Shown: positions 17,047-26,454, counted from the first letter of the stretch. The stretch is 54,683 bases of DNA from an uncultured Methylobacillus sp. (GCA_903824575.1 CAIJXJ010000283.1:1-54683); one strand, 5' to 3'. Made by a program: numbers and translations. Notes: generated by a model from the letters alone, not told the origin.

Positions 17047-18786
17047 ATGGCTTTTGTAGAACCGATTACTATCAAAGATGCTCTCGATAATGTCCATCGC
17101 AAAGCCTTTCTTCTTCCCGCCATTCAGCGAGAGTTTGTTTGGAGTCCAGACCAGATTGAGCGGCTTTTTGACTCCCTTATGAGGGATTATCCGATTAGTT
17201 CCTTTTTGTTTTGGGAAGTTGAGAAATCCAATACGACAAACTATCAGTTTTACGAGTTTGTTCGCAACTTTCATGAGCGGGATAATAAACACAACCAACC
17301 AGCCGATTTAAATGGTGAAAGCTCCATCACCGCAATCTTAGACGGACAGCAACGCTTAACATCCCTGTATGTTGGTCTGAGGGGGTCATACGCTTATAAA
17401 ATCCCTCATAAACGTTGGGATAATGATTTAGCTTTCCCTGAAAGAAAACTGTGCCTCAATCTAATCCTTCCTTCTGATAACAGTGATCTTGAATATGATT
17501 TTCGGTTCCTAACGAAAGCGGAAGCCAAGCAACGTGATGAAGATCACTTTTGGTTTGTTGTGGGTGATATTCTGAACTTTAAAGAAGCCGTTGATGTGAA
17601 TGATTTCTTGCTCGACCAAGAAATCACGACGTTTGGTAAAGAAAAGTCTCGATTTGCGAATAAAACATTGTTCAAGTTGTATGACGTAATTCATAAACAT
17701 AAATCCATCAACTTTTTCCTTGAAAAGGATGAAAGTCTCGATAAGGTTCTAAATATTTTTATTCGGGTCAACAGTGGTGGGACGCAACTGAACTATTCAG
17801 ACCTGTTGCTATCCATCGCAACAGCTCAATGGAAAGAACGGAATGCCAGAGAAGAAATCACGTCTTTTGTGGATGAAATCAACGCCATCGGAGATGGGTT
17901 CAATATCGACAAAGATTTTGTTCTCAAAAACTGTTTAGTATTGGGAGAGTTTAAAGACATCGCATTTAAAGTTGATAACTTCAACCAGAAAAATATGCTG
18001 CTCATCGAAAAGGGATGGGAAGATATTTCTAAAGCAATTAGAGGGGCTGTTGAGTTGTTATCCAGTCTTGGGTATCACCGGGATACATTAACGTCCAATA
18101 ACGCCATTATTCCTATTGCATATTACTTGAAGAAAATCGGCACACCCAGCAACTTCTCTATTGCGTCGAAATATGAAACTAATCGAAAGAGCATTTTTAA
18201 GTGGCTTGTAATAGTTTTGCTGAAACGAATATTTAGTGGTCAGCCCGATAATGTTTTACGCCCGATTAGAGAAGTGATTTCTAATGCCTCGGACGATTTT
18301 CCCCTTGATGAAATAACTAAAAAACTGAAAGGTGGGACTAAGTCCATTTCGTTTGATGATGATGAAATCGACACCCTTTTGTATTACCAATACGCAAAAG
18401 CCTATACCTATTCGGTTCTAGCATTTCTTTATCCCGCATTAGATTTTAGAAACAAATTTCATCAAGACCATATTTTCCCAAAGAAGCTATTTACCAGAAA
18501 AACGTTGTTAAAACGAGGGATTAAAGAGGAGCAAATTGAGTTCTATCTTGATAACTTTAACTGCCTTGCTAACTTACAACTACTGGATGGGGTTCCAAAT
18601 CAGGAAAAATCAGGAGCGGATTTTGAAGCGTGGATAATCGATGCGTATCCCAATAAAAAGGATCGTAAAGCCTATATGGATAGAAACTATATTCCAGATG
18701 TTTCTTTGTCGCTGGATAACTTCCAAGAGTTTATTGAGGAGCGGGAAAAGCTGATTGTAGCGGCTTTCAAAAAACTACTTGCTTAA
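17047..18786 (+). CDS. GmrSD-like DUF262-HNH restriction protein
   Basis: 579 residues. The N-terminal DUF262 domain has IQREFVWSPDQIERLFDSL (27-44), the nucleotide-binding motif ILDGQQRLTSL (97-107), and IFIRVNSGGTQLNYSDLLLS (about 237-256). The C-terminal half carries an HNH nuclease motif of the DUF1524 type: HQDHIFPKKLF (H472, H475) with a later asparagine in NCLANLQLL (about 505-513). Fused DUF262-DUF1524 proteins include GmrSD, which cuts glucosylated hydroxymethylcytosine phage DNA, and SspE of phosphorothioate defence. No Ssp or Dnd genes are here, so a stand-alone type IV enzyme is the likely role. AGGGG precedes the ATG. Base composition is AT-rich against the host. Confidence 0.85.
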   Translation: MAFVEPITIKDALDNVHRKAFLLPAIQREFVWSPDQIERLFDSLMRDYPISSFLFWEVEKSNTTNYQFYEFVRNFHERDNKHNQPADLNGESSITAILDGQQRLTSLYVGLRGSYAYKIPHKRWDNDLAFPERKLCLNLILPSDNSDLEYDFRFLTKAEAKQRDEDHFWFVVGDILNFKEAVDVNDFLLDQEITTFGKEKSRFANKTLFKLYDVIHKHKSINFFLEKDESLDKVLNIFIRVNSGGTQLNYSDLLLSIATAQWKERNAREEITSFVDEINAIGDGFNIDKDFVLKNCLVLGEFKDIAFKVDNFNQKNMLLIEKGWEDISKAIRGAVELLSSLGYHRDTLTSNNAIIPIAYYLKKIGTPSNFSIASKYETNRKSIFKWLVIVLLKRIFSGQPDNVLRPIREVISNASDDFPLDEITKKLKGGTKSISFDDDEIDTLLYYQYAKAYTYSVLAFLYPALDFRNKFHQDHIFPKKLFTRKTLLKRGIKEEQIEFYLDNFNCLANLQLLDGVPNQEKSGADFEAWIIDAYPNKKDRKAYMDRNYIPDVSLSLDNFQEFIEEREKLIVAAFKKLLA

Positions 18787-18825
18787 TAGTAAACGCTCTA
18801 TGACCTAGTTGCCCCGTGTCACCTG

Positions 18826-19860
18826 TTACCAAAGCTTCTCTAACAGGGACTTGGGACGTAAATGTGCATAATGCTTTGCAAGAACATTAACATCTTTATG
18901 CCCCGATATTGACGCAATCTCGACATCAGTGAGATTGGTTTTCTCATAAAAACGGCTCACTGCTTCATGGCGTGTGACATGCCATGAAAGATCGTCAATG
19001 CCAGCCCATCCGCAAATGATTTTGAACTGGACACATAAGTTGCGTGGGCATGTGTACATCCCAAATACACGCTTGGCGTTGTCGTCTTTGTTTTCCCAAT
19101 ATTTCGCCTTCATTTGAGTTAGCACTCGCAAAGCATCACTGGTTAATGGGACTTCACGACCAATCCTGGTCTTGGTGTATTTTTTATCTAGGATGACTTT
19201 TCGCTCGTTTAGTTTTACGTCCTCCCATTTGAATGCCACCATTTCACCAGCACGCATGGAAGTATTAAGAGCAAACTCTATCGCCCATTTCATCTCCTCC
19301 CTCTTGGTAACCATGTGCGAATCAATCGCCTTGTGTAGATTGTGTATTTCATCATCGGATATTCTGCGTGTGCGTGCTGTTACGGTTGTTTTACATTTCG
19401 CCGTTTCAAACACATCGATTCGGTAACCGTTCGTTAAGGCATGCCATGTCATGGCTCTTTTGAGGTTGCAGTAATACCAGTAAACGGTGGGGGCTTTGTT
19501 GATTTTATGGCGAGCCTCTATCCACTGGTTCAACATTTTCGGGGTCAGGGTCTTGACCGTAAAACTACCCAACTCATTTGCGTGTTGTAGGTATTTGAGG
19601 CGGGTGGTGGACTTGGCGGTAATCGGTTTTCTGTGGTCGAAAGCAAGAAACTGGTCTATTACGTCTTTGATGGTTTGCTTCATTGCGTCACGATTAATCT
19701 GCTCATTATTAATGAGCTTCGCATCGTTGAGGGTGGCGAACTTTTTTGCGTCAGCAAGGGTTTTAAATGCCTCGCTGTAAGGCTTGTAGCCACTCCGTCT
19801 GATTTGAACTTGCCAAAAATCCTTTCCTGTCGAGCTGGTTCGTTTCGTAATCGTTGCCAT
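18826..19860 (-). CDS. int: Tyrosine site-specific integrase
   Basis: 344 residues from ATG 19860, chosen for AGGAAG 8 bases upstream; a longer frame to 19947 would run through the arm-site repeats. An N-terminal arm-binding part (TKRTSSTGKDFWQVQIRRSGY) and a core-binding domain (about 60-150) precede the catalytic domain. It has all expected active-site residues: R203 (MRAGEM), a lysine in the KKYTKT loop (about 227-230), H294 and R297 (HVTR), H321 (SGHKDV) and the nucleophile Y331 (KHYAHL). It should catalyse integration and excision at yebC. Confidence 0.95.
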   Translation of the reverse strand: MATITKRTSSTGKDFWQVQIRRSGYKPYSEAFKTLADAKKFATLNDAKLINNEQINRDAMKQTIKDVIDQFLAFDHRKPITAKSTTRLKYLQHANELGSFTVKTLTPKMLNQWIEARHKINKAPTVYWYYCNLKRAMTWHALTNGYRIDVFETAKCKTTVTARTRRISDDEIHNLHKAIDSHMVTKREEMKWAIEFALNTSMRAGEMVAFKWEDVKLNERKVILDKKYTKTRIGREVPLTSDALRVLTQMKAKYWENKDDNAKRVFGMYTCPRNLCVQFKIICGWAGIDDLSWHVTRHEAVSRFYEKTNLTDVEIASISGHKDVNVLAKHYAHLRPKSLLEKLW

Positions 19861-19920
19861 TGCTTTGCTTCCTATGGGGAGATACATCCGCTGTGATAAA
19901 ATGAGTGTATCAAAAAACAG

Positions 19921-19939
19921 TGTGTAAAAAGTGTGTAAA
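19921..19939 (+). repeat. Right-end integrase arm-site pair
   Basis: TGTGTAAA at 19921-19928 and 19932-19939 repeats the left-end pair with the same 11-bp pitch and orientation. It lies between the integrase start and the yebC junction. Confidence 0.6.
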
Positions 19940-20004
19940 TATGACAAATATCAAAGCATTTAATCTGCCGAAACCAAACAGCCGTATGGCTTGGGAGCAA
20001 TAAG

Positions 20005-20730
20005 TTGGCGGGGCATAGTAAGTGGGCAAATATCCAGCACCGCAAGGGCCGGCAGGATGCCAAACGTGGCAAGATCTTCACCCGCTTGATCAAGGAAATT
20101 ACCGTGGCCGCCAGGATGGGCGGTGGCGACGCCAGCATCAACCCGCGCCTGCGCTTGGCGATCGAGAAGGCGAAATCGGAGTCCATGCCCAAGGACAATA
20201 TCGAGAATGCGGTCAATCGTGGTGCAGGCTTGCTCGAAGGCGTGAACTACGAAGAAATCCGCTATGAGGGCTATGGCATCAACGGCGCGGCAGTCATGGT
20301 GGATTGCCTGACCGATAACCGCCAGCGCACGGTAGCCGATGTACGCCACGCCTTCAGCAAATTTGGCGGCAACTTGGGTACCGATGGCTCGGTCGCCTTT
20401 CTGTTCAGGCACTGCGGCACACTGCTGTTCGCGCCGGGTGCAAATGAAGACAAGATCATGGAAGCGGCATTGGACGCTGGTGCCGAAGACGTCATCACGG
20501 ATGACGACGGCAGCATCGAAGTGATTACCGCCCCCAATGACCTCACCGCAGTGCAGATTGCCCTTGAAAAAGCCGGTCTCAAGGCAGAGGTGGCCGAGGT
20601 CACCATGAAGCCTTCGAATGAAACGGTTTTTACCGGTGACGATGCGATCAAGATGCAGAAACTGCTGGATGCGCTGGATGATCTCGATGACGTGCAAGAG
20701 GTTTATACCTCGGCCGTGATCGAAGAGTAA
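20005..20730 (+). CDS. yebC: YebC family regulator/translation factor, TTG start
   Basis: 241 residues, full length, with the family start [23 protein letters not shown]. YebC proteins were described as transcriptional regulators (one represses ruvC in Pseudomonas), and more recently as ribosome factors relieving stalling at polyproline. The start codon is TTG (20005) with TGGGAG 8 bases upstream. Both lie on the element side of the insertion junction, so the gene has been given a new leader. The ancestral ATG is stranded at 13962. ruvC follows after 98 bases. Confidence 0.97.
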   Translation: MAGHSKWANIQHRKGRQDAKRGKIFTRLIKEITVAARMGGGDASINPRLRLAIEKAKSESMPKDNIENAVNRGAGLLEGVNYEEIRYEGYGINGAAVMVDCLTDNRQRTVADVRHAFSKFGGNLGTDGSVAFLFRHCGTLLFAPGANEDKIMEAALDAGAEDVITDDDGSIEVITAPNDLTAVQIALEKAGLKAEVAEVTMKPSNETVFTGDDAIKMQKLLDALDDLDDVQEVYTSAVIEE

Positions 20731-20828
20731 ATTAAAATTGCGACGCACATCCCTGACATCAAATGCTGCGCACATGAGCCTGCACTGCAACCGGTGACCA
20801 GACAGCGGTACCAAGACGTGGAAATGAC

Positions 20829-21365
20829 ATGAGGATCCTGGGCATTGATCCAGGTTTGCAAGTCACCGGGTTTGGGGTCATTGAGATCAACGGCGGCAAG
20901 CTGAGTTATATCGCCAGCGGCATCATCAAGACCGTCGGTGGCAAGAGCGCACGCAGCGAATCGTTGCCGGCGCGCCTCAAGATCATTCTCGACGGCCTGC
21001 GTGAGGTAATAGAAACTTATTTACCGGAGCAGGTCGCCATCGAGAAAGTGTTCGTCAATGTCAATCCGCAATCAACCCTGCTGCTGGGGCAGGCACGTGG
21101 CGCGGCGATTTCGGCGGCCGTGTTGCGAGACCTGCCGGTAGCGGAATACACTGCCTTGCAGGTAAAACAGGCCGTCGTCGGCAACGGTCACGCCGCCAAG
21201 GAACAGGTGCAGGAGATGGTCAAGCGCCTGCTCAAGCTGCCAGTCGCACCCAAACCCGATTCTGCCGACGCGCTGGCTTGCGCCATTTGCCACGCGCACG
21301 GTGGCCAGGGACTGGGGCAACAGGCAACCGCAGGTTTTCGTGTCAAAGGGGGGAGACTGGTGTGA
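20829..21365 (+). CDS. ruvC: Holliday junction resolvase RuvC
   Basis: A 178-residue endonuclease that cuts four-way junctions symmetrically, working with RuvAB. Catalytic acidic residues are visible: D7 (MRILGIDPG), E72 (VAIEKVFVN), D144 and D147 (KPDSADALA). The stop overlaps the GTG start of ruvA. Confidence 0.98.
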   Translation: MRILGIDPGLQVTGFGVIEINGGKLSYIASGIIKTVGGKSARSESLPARLKIILDGLREVIETYLPEQVAIEKVFVNVNPQSTLLLGQARGAAISAAVLRDLPVAEYTALQVKQAVVGNGHAAKEQVQEMVKRLLKLPVAPKPDSADALACAICHAHGGQGLGQQATAGFRVKGGRLV

Positions 21366-21949
21366 TCGGACGTTTGACAGGGTTGTTGCTGGAAAAGAAT
21401 CCACCACAGATTCTGCTGGATGTGAGCGGCGTCGGCTATGAAGTCGAAGTGCCGATGAGCACATTCTACAATTTGCCAAACAGCGGGGCCAAGGTGACAC
21501 TGATTACTCAGTTCGTGGTGCGTGAGGATGCGCAACTGCTTTACGGCTTTCTGACCGAGCGCGAGCGCGCCACCTTCAGGTTACTGTTGAAAGTCAACGG
21601 CATCGGCGCCAAGTCAGCATTGGGCATTCTGAGTGGCATGTCGGTAGAAGATCTGGCACAGGCCATCGCCTTGCAGAATGCGGCACTCCTGATCCGGATT
21701 CCCGGCATCGGCAAGAAGACCGCCGAGCGCATGCTGCTGGAACTGAAAGACAAATTCGGCACTGAATTTCTGTCGCCCCAATCTGCTGCCGGACAGCCGG
21801 AATCCGGCAGCAGCGATGTACTGAATGCCCTGTTGGCACTGGGTTACAACGAACGCGAGGCACTGGCTGCTGTCAAGCCGCTGCCGGCAGGCCTGACAGT
21901 GTCGGATGGCATCCGCCAGGCTTTGAAATATTTGTCCAAAACCGGCTAG
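21362..21949 (+). CDS. ruvA: Holliday junction branch-migration protein RuvA
   Basis: A 195-residue protein that binds the junction as a tetramer and recruits RuvB. The GTG start (21362) overlaps the ruvC stop and gives the standard MIGRLTG N-terminus. Domain I (about 1-62), two helix-hairpin-helix motifs in domain II ([13 protein letters not shown] and [13 protein letters not shown]), and domain III ([22 protein letters not shown]) that contacts RuvB. A diverged copy of domain III lies downstream at 22301. Confidence 0.98.
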   Translation: MIGRLTGLLLEKNPPQILLDVSGVGYEVEVPMSTFYNLPNSGAKVTLITQFVVREDAQLLYGFLTERERATFRLLLKVNGIGAKSALGILSGMSVEDLAQAIALQNAALLIRIPGIGKKTAERMLLELKDKFGTEFLSPQSAAGQPESGSSDVLNALLALGYNEREALAAVKPLPAGLTVSDGIRQALKYLSKTG

Positions 21950-21973
21950 GGCAGTTCCGGCCATTGCCCGTAA

Positions 21974-22081
21974 AACCCTTCAGAAAGCTTCAGAAGTCAT
22001 GAGCTGACCAAAGTCAGAGCGTTGGTCATCGAACACCAGGATTTGTTTTTGGAGAAGTGGAATGAGCACTTTGGCAATTAG
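21974..22081 (+). pseudogene. Truncated DUF4160 protein (C-terminus only)
   Basis: A frame without its own start ends in ELTKVRALVIEHQDLFLEKW plus NEHFGN, which matches the C-terminal pattern of DUF4160 proteins. These are often encoded immediately before DUF2442, as here, with a 20-base overlap. The N-terminal part is gone; an in-frame stop at 21971 closes the frame just past ruvA. If DUF4160/DUF2442 is a toxin-antitoxin pair, the DUF4160 member has been lost. Confidence 0.6.
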
Positions 22082-22304
22082 GCTGGACCCGCATGCGGTG
22101 GATGTCATGTTCGCCAACCAAGCGGTACATTTCGTGCTGGCAGATGGCAGAGAAATTTCCGCACCCCTGGAATGGTTCCCTCGACTTCGCGATGCCAGTG
22201 AATCACAACGCCAAAACTGGCGGCTGATCGGCAAAGGAATTGGCGTGCATTGGCCGGAGATTAATGAGGATATTGTAGTCAGTACGTTGATGCGGAATCA
22301 GTGA
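22062..22304 (+). CDS. DUF2442 protein
   Basis: 80 residues of the DUF2442 family, small proteins often paired with DUF4160 in putative toxin-antitoxin loci. Typical pattern: [36 protein letters not shown] and the closing [13 protein letters not shown] lies 7 bases before the ATG. Its partner upstream is truncated. The last bases run into the ruvA-tail copy. Confidence 0.85.
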   Translation: MSTLAIRLDPHAVDVMFANQAVHFVLADGREISAPLEWFPRLRDASESQRQNWRLIGKGIGVHWPEINEDIVVSTLMRNQ

Positions 22305-22438
22305 GCGATGTGCTAAATGCCCTCTTGGCACTGGGTTACAACGAGCTCGAGGCACTGGCTACAATCAAGCTTCTTCCGACCAAACTGTCGGTTTCGGATG
22401 GCGTCCGCCAGGCTTTGAAAGTGCTATCAAAGACCTGA
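22301..22438 (+). pseudogene. Partial copy of the ruvA 3' end
   Basis: Translates as [20 protein letters not shown] followed by [20 protein letters not shown] and a stop, against [20 protein letters not shown] and on in the real RuvA. By eye about 80% of bases agree over 45 codons (ruvA 21812-21946), with many synonymous differences and no frame breaks. The copy diverged under selection, so it probably came from a related strain's ruvA rather than from local duplication and decay. Confidence 0.85.
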
Positions 22439-22482
22439 GTCGCAGCGTTTCTTTCATGCGATGTTTTTTCTTGTTATCATTA

Positions 22483-22496
22483 GCTAACTTGTTAGC
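22483..22496. promoter_or_regulatory. Palindromic operator before the Phd/VapC operon
   Basis: GCTAAC-TT-GTTAGC, a perfect dyad, ends 15 bases before the antitoxin GTG. A TATCAT -10-like box (22475-22480) precedes it. Antitoxins of the Phd family bind such dyads to repress their own operon. Confidence 0.55.
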
Positions 22497-22511
22497 CAAG
22501 GTAGGATTGCC

Positions 22512-22751
22512 GTGCAAACCTATAATATTCATGAGGCGAAAACTCATCTTTCAGAACTAGTCGCGTTGGCCGAGCGCGGCGAGGATGTAGTCATTTCCCG
22601 TGCCAACAAACCGGCAGTACGACTGGTTCCGGTCACTCCGCAACCTAAAAAGCGCGTAGCGGGGCTAATGGAAGGCGCCACAGGCTGGATTGCCGATGAC
22701 TTCGATGATTATCTGCCGCCAGACTTCCTCATTACCTCCACAGATCAATAA
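22512..22751 (+). CDS. Phd/YefM-type antitoxin
   Basis: 79 residues. The N-terminal DNA-binding fold is typical (MQTYNIHEAKTHLSELVALAERGEDVVISRANKPAVRLVP), with an acidic C-terminal tail (DDFDDYLPPDF) that would wrap and inhibit the toxin. GTG start. Its TAA overlaps the toxin ATG (TAATG), the usual coupled arrangement. Confidence 0.93.
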   Translation: MQTYNIHEAKTHLSELVALAERGEDVVISRANKPAVRLVPVTPQPKKRVAGLMEGATGWIADDFDDYLPPDFLITSTDQ

Positions 22752-23134
22752 TGAAGCTTCTGCTCGATAGCCATGCGTTTATCTGGTGGCATCAGGATAA
22801 AAAAAGATTGAGCGCCGAGGTGATGGAAGCTTGTGAAAATCCTGCCAATGATTTGTATCTCAGTCTCGCCAGCGTATGGGAAATGCAAATCAAGACAAAT
22901 ATGGGCAAGCTGCGGCTGGCAGGCACCCTGCCGATTGCGATTACCAAGCAGCGCGATCAAGGGCTGCAGTTGCTCGACATTCGTCCCGAACACATCTATG
23001 CCACAGCCGGCCTGCCACCCATTCATGGCGATCCTTTTGATCGGCTACTGGTGGCTCAAGCCATGTCGGAAAACATGACGCTGGTGACTGCAGATCTCAA
23101 GCTGGCACGGTATCCAACCCCTACTTTATGGTAA
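22751..23134 (+). CDS. vapC: PIN-domain toxin, VapC type
   Basis: 127-residue PIN-domain ribonuclease. Acidic metal-binding residues are in the expected places: D6 ([11 protein letters not shown]), E43 (SVWEMQIK), D95 ([12 protein letters not shown]) and D114 (LVTADLK). Such toxins cut tRNA or rRNA when freed from the antitoxin. The stop lies 4 bases before ruvB, so this pair sits inside the ruv operon and its transcript should run into ruvB. Confidence 0.93.
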   Translation: MKLLLDSHAFIWWHQDKKRLSAEVMEACENPANDLYLSLASVWEMQIKTNMGKLRLAGTLPIAITKQRDQGLQLLDIRPEHIYATAGLPPIHGDPFDRLLVAQAMSENMTLVTADLKLARYPTPTLW

Positions 23135-23138
23135 TTTC

Positions 23139-24168
<1,030 letters not shown>

Positions 24169-24176
<8 letters not shown>

Positions 24177-24579
24177 GCAGTCTATTTTCGCGTGGCCGGT
24201 GCGGGTCTATTACGAAAGTACCGATGCCGGCGGTGTGGTATACCACGCGGAATACCTGAAATTTTTTGAGCGCGCTCGCACCGAATGGCTGCGCAGCTTA
24301 GGGTTCGAACAAACCGCCTTGCGAGAACAACACGGCATCGTGTTTGTCGTGCACAGCATGACGCTACGATATCTGCGCCCGGCCAAATTCGATGATGCCT
24401 TGATGGTGCAGACAAGCATCGTCAAACTGGGGCGCTGCGCGTTCGAATTCGTGCAGGAAGTCTGGCGCGATCAAGAAAAACTAGTTACGGCCCACGTCAC
24501 GGTGGTCTGCGTGACAGACGCAGGCTTCAAACCGGTTTCCATCCCTGAAACAATAACGATCAAAATACAGGAGTTGTAA
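24169..24579 (+). CDS. ybgC: Acyl-CoA thioesterase YbgC
   Basis: A 136-residue hot-dog thioesterase of the Tol-Pal cluster; homologues hydrolyse acyl-CoA and contact phospholipid-synthesis enzymes. GTG 24169 overlaps the end of ruvB by 8 bases and has GGAG about 9 bases upstream. The active-site block [28 protein letters not shown] is intact, including the catalytic aspartate. The stop overlaps the tolQ ATG. Confidence 0.95.
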
Positions 24580-25253
24580 TGAATGTTGCCCAGGACATGT
24601 CCGTCTTCAGCCTGATTTCAGGCGCCACGTTGCCGGTGCAAGCCGTGATGGTATTGCTGTTGTTCGCCTCCCTGGTGTCGTGGTGGTACATCTTCCTCAA
24701 GGTGATCTCGCTGAGCCGCGCCGCCACCGAAGCCGAGGCATTCGAGCACGCATTCTGGAGTGGCGGCGATCTCAACAAACTGTATGACAGCGTGATCGCG
24801 GGGCGCCGAAGCACCCAGGGTATGGCTGCCATCTTCGAGGCCGGGTTCAAGGAATATGCCAAACTCAAGCGTCAGGGCGGCATGGAAGTGGGCGACATCA
24901 TGGAAAGCGCTCGCCGTGCCATGCGTGCGGCTTACAACCGTGAAATGGACGACCTGGATTCACACCTTCCCTTCCTCGCCTCCGTCGGCTCGGTCAGCCC
25001 CTATATCGGCCTGTTCGGCACCGTGTGGGGCATCATGAATTCCTTCCGGGGCCTCGCTAACGTAGCACAGGCGACGCTGGCGCATGTCGCGCCCGGCATT
25101 TCTGAGGCCTTGATCGCCACCGCCATGGGCCTGTTTGCGGCCATTCCTGCCGTCATCGCCTATAACCGCTTCGCCGCCAAGGTGGATCGCCTGGCGGTAC
25201 GCTACGACAGCTTCATCGAGGAATTCTCCAACATCCTGCAGAGGAAAGTCTGA
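24579..25253 (+). CDS. tolQ: Tol-Pal proton channel subunit TolQ
   Basis: A 224-residue inner-membrane protein with three transmembrane segments (about 15-37, 133-155 and 170-195). With TolR it forms the proton-driven motor that energises TolA. Typical motifs: [61 protein letters not shown]. Start overlaps the ybgC stop (TAATG); the stop overlaps tolR (TGATG). Confidence 0.97.
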   Translation: MNVAQDMSVFSLISGATLPVQAVMVLLLFASLVSWWYIFLKVISLSRAATEAEAFEHAFWSGGDLNKLYDSVIAGRRSTQGMAAIFEAGFKEYAKLKRQGGMEVGDIMESARRAMRAAYNREMDDLDSHLPFLASVGSVSPYIGLFGTVWGIMNSFRGLANVAQATLAHVAPGISEALIATAMGLFAAIPAVIAYNRFAAKVDRLAVRYDSFIEEFSNILQRKV

Positions 25254-25663
25254 TGGCCGGACCCGCCGCCCGGGGTAGACGTCCCCGTCGCCTGATGAAC
25301 CAGATCAACGTCGTGCCCTATATCGACGTGACCCTGGTACTGCTGGTCATTTTCATGATCACGGCGCCCATGACCAATCCCGGCGTCGTTGAACTGCCAA
25401 AGGTGGGACAAGTATTAAAACAGGTGGCAGCGCCTCTGGTATTGACCGTCAAAGCCGACAAGAGCCTGCAATTGGACGGTAAGCCGATGCCGCGCGATCA
25501 GCTGTTGTTTGCCATCCATCAGCAGTTGGCGAATCAGCCGGGGCAATCCGTTGTCATTGCCGCCGACAAGAGCGTGCGTTACGAGGAAGTGATCAGCGCC
25601 ATGGACATGCTCAAACAGGGCAAGGTGGAAAAGGTCGGGCTTCTGCTGCAACCGACCAACTGA
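25253..25663 (+). CDS. tolR: Tol-Pal motor subunit TolR
   Basis: 136 residues of the ExbD/TolR family: one transmembrane helix (about 20-42) with the essential aspartate in [19 protein letters not shown], then a periplasmic domain. It couples proton flow through TolQ to TolA movement. The basic N-terminus ([11 protein letters not shown]) gives inside topology. Confidence 0.97.
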   Translation: MAGPAARGRRPRRLMNQINVVPYIDVTLVLLVIFMITAPMTNPGVVELPKVGQVLKQVAAPLVLTVKADKSLQLDGKPMPRDQLLFAIHQQLANQPGQSVVIAADKSVRYEEVISAMDMLKQGKVEKVGLLLQPTN

Positions 25664-25671
25664 CCGGCCCC

Positions 25672-26454
25672 ATGAACCGAAACCGATCACAAAATAAACC
25701 GCTCCTGTGGCAGGCAGGGGCGCTATCGTTGCTGGTGCATGGCGTTTTTCTCGCGCTACTGGTGATGAGTTTCAGCTGGAAGGCCCATCAACCGATGCAG
25801 GTGATGAGCGTCGAGTTATGGGAAAGTCTGCCGGCGCCCAAGCCTGACCCGGTTATTGCGCCCAAACCGGAACCTGTCATCGAACCCGAGCCAGCACCAC
25901 CACCGCCACCGCCGGAACCCAAGGCTGAAATCCAGGTAAAGGCCAAACCCCTGGTCAAGCTAAAACCGGAAACGAAGCCAAAACCGAAACCAAAAGAAGT
26001 GCCAAAGGCTGATCCAAAGCTCAAGGCCCAGGAGGCCGCAAAACAGTTGGAAGAACTGAAACGGGCAATGCTAGCTGATACCGACCCTGTCCACACCCAA
26101 AATCAGGAGGCCCAGCAAATTGCCGCTGCCAAAAACGCACAGGCGCAGGCCATTGCCAGTAGCGGCGTGCTGGATGCGGCCAAGATGAAAATCGTGGCCA
26201 AGATCCGGCGCTACGTCAATCCACAGGCCTGTGGCAACGGCAAGCCGGTGGTCGAATTCGGCATAGCCCTGATGCCAACCGGAGAAGTCATCGGAGCCCC
26301 GCACTTAATCAAAGGCAGCGGTATGCCAGCCTGCGATCAGGCCGTGGAGCGCGCCATTTTGCAAGCGCAACCGCTACCATTGCCGGCTGATCCGGAACTT
26401 TTTTCCCACTTTCGCGATCTTGATCTGAAGTTTCGACCGAATGAAAATAGCTGA
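25672..26454 (+). CDS. tolA: Tol-Pal protein TolA
   Basis: 260 residues: one N-terminal membrane helix (about 15-37), a proline/lysine/glutamate-rich periplasmic spacer (about 55-130, PKPEPVIEPEP and KPKPKPKE repeats), a helical stretch, and a C-terminal TonB-like domain (about 165-258) that reaches TolB/Pal at the outer membrane. Shorter than the enterobacterial protein, as usual in this class. Confidence 0.94.
   Translation: MNRNRSQNKPLLWQAGALSLLVHGVFLALLVMSFSWKAHQPMQVMSVELWESLPAPKPDPVIAPKPEPVIEPEPAPPPPPPEPKAEIQVKAKPLVKLKPETKPKPKPKEVPKADPKLKAQEAAKQLEELKRAMLADTDPVHTQNQEAQQIAAAKNAQAQAIASSGVLDAAKMKIVAKIRRYVNPQACGNGKPVVEFGIALMPTGEVIGAPHLIKGSGMPACDQAVERAILQAQPLPLPADPELFSHFRDLDLKFRPNENS

Larger units (their letters stand above)
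13963..20024. mobile_element. ~6 kb integrative element in the 5' end of yebC
   Basis: Bounded by direct repeats of the yebC start with the pattern TGGCGGGrCATnnnAAGTG at 13963-13981 and 20006-20024. Contents in order: arm-site repeats, an excisionase-like gene, the relaxase remnant and its duplicated tail, a plasmid-type replication gene, a DUF262-HNH defence gene, integrase and arm-site repeats. The integrase lies at the right end pointing inward, as usual. The DUF262 gene is visibly more AT-rich than the host genes. Plasmid replication and mobilization genes indicate an origin as a mobilizable plasmid that gained an integrase. The exact crossover base is not determined; the 7-bp identity TGGCGGG and the 5-bp AAGTG are both candidates. 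Confidence 0.88.
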
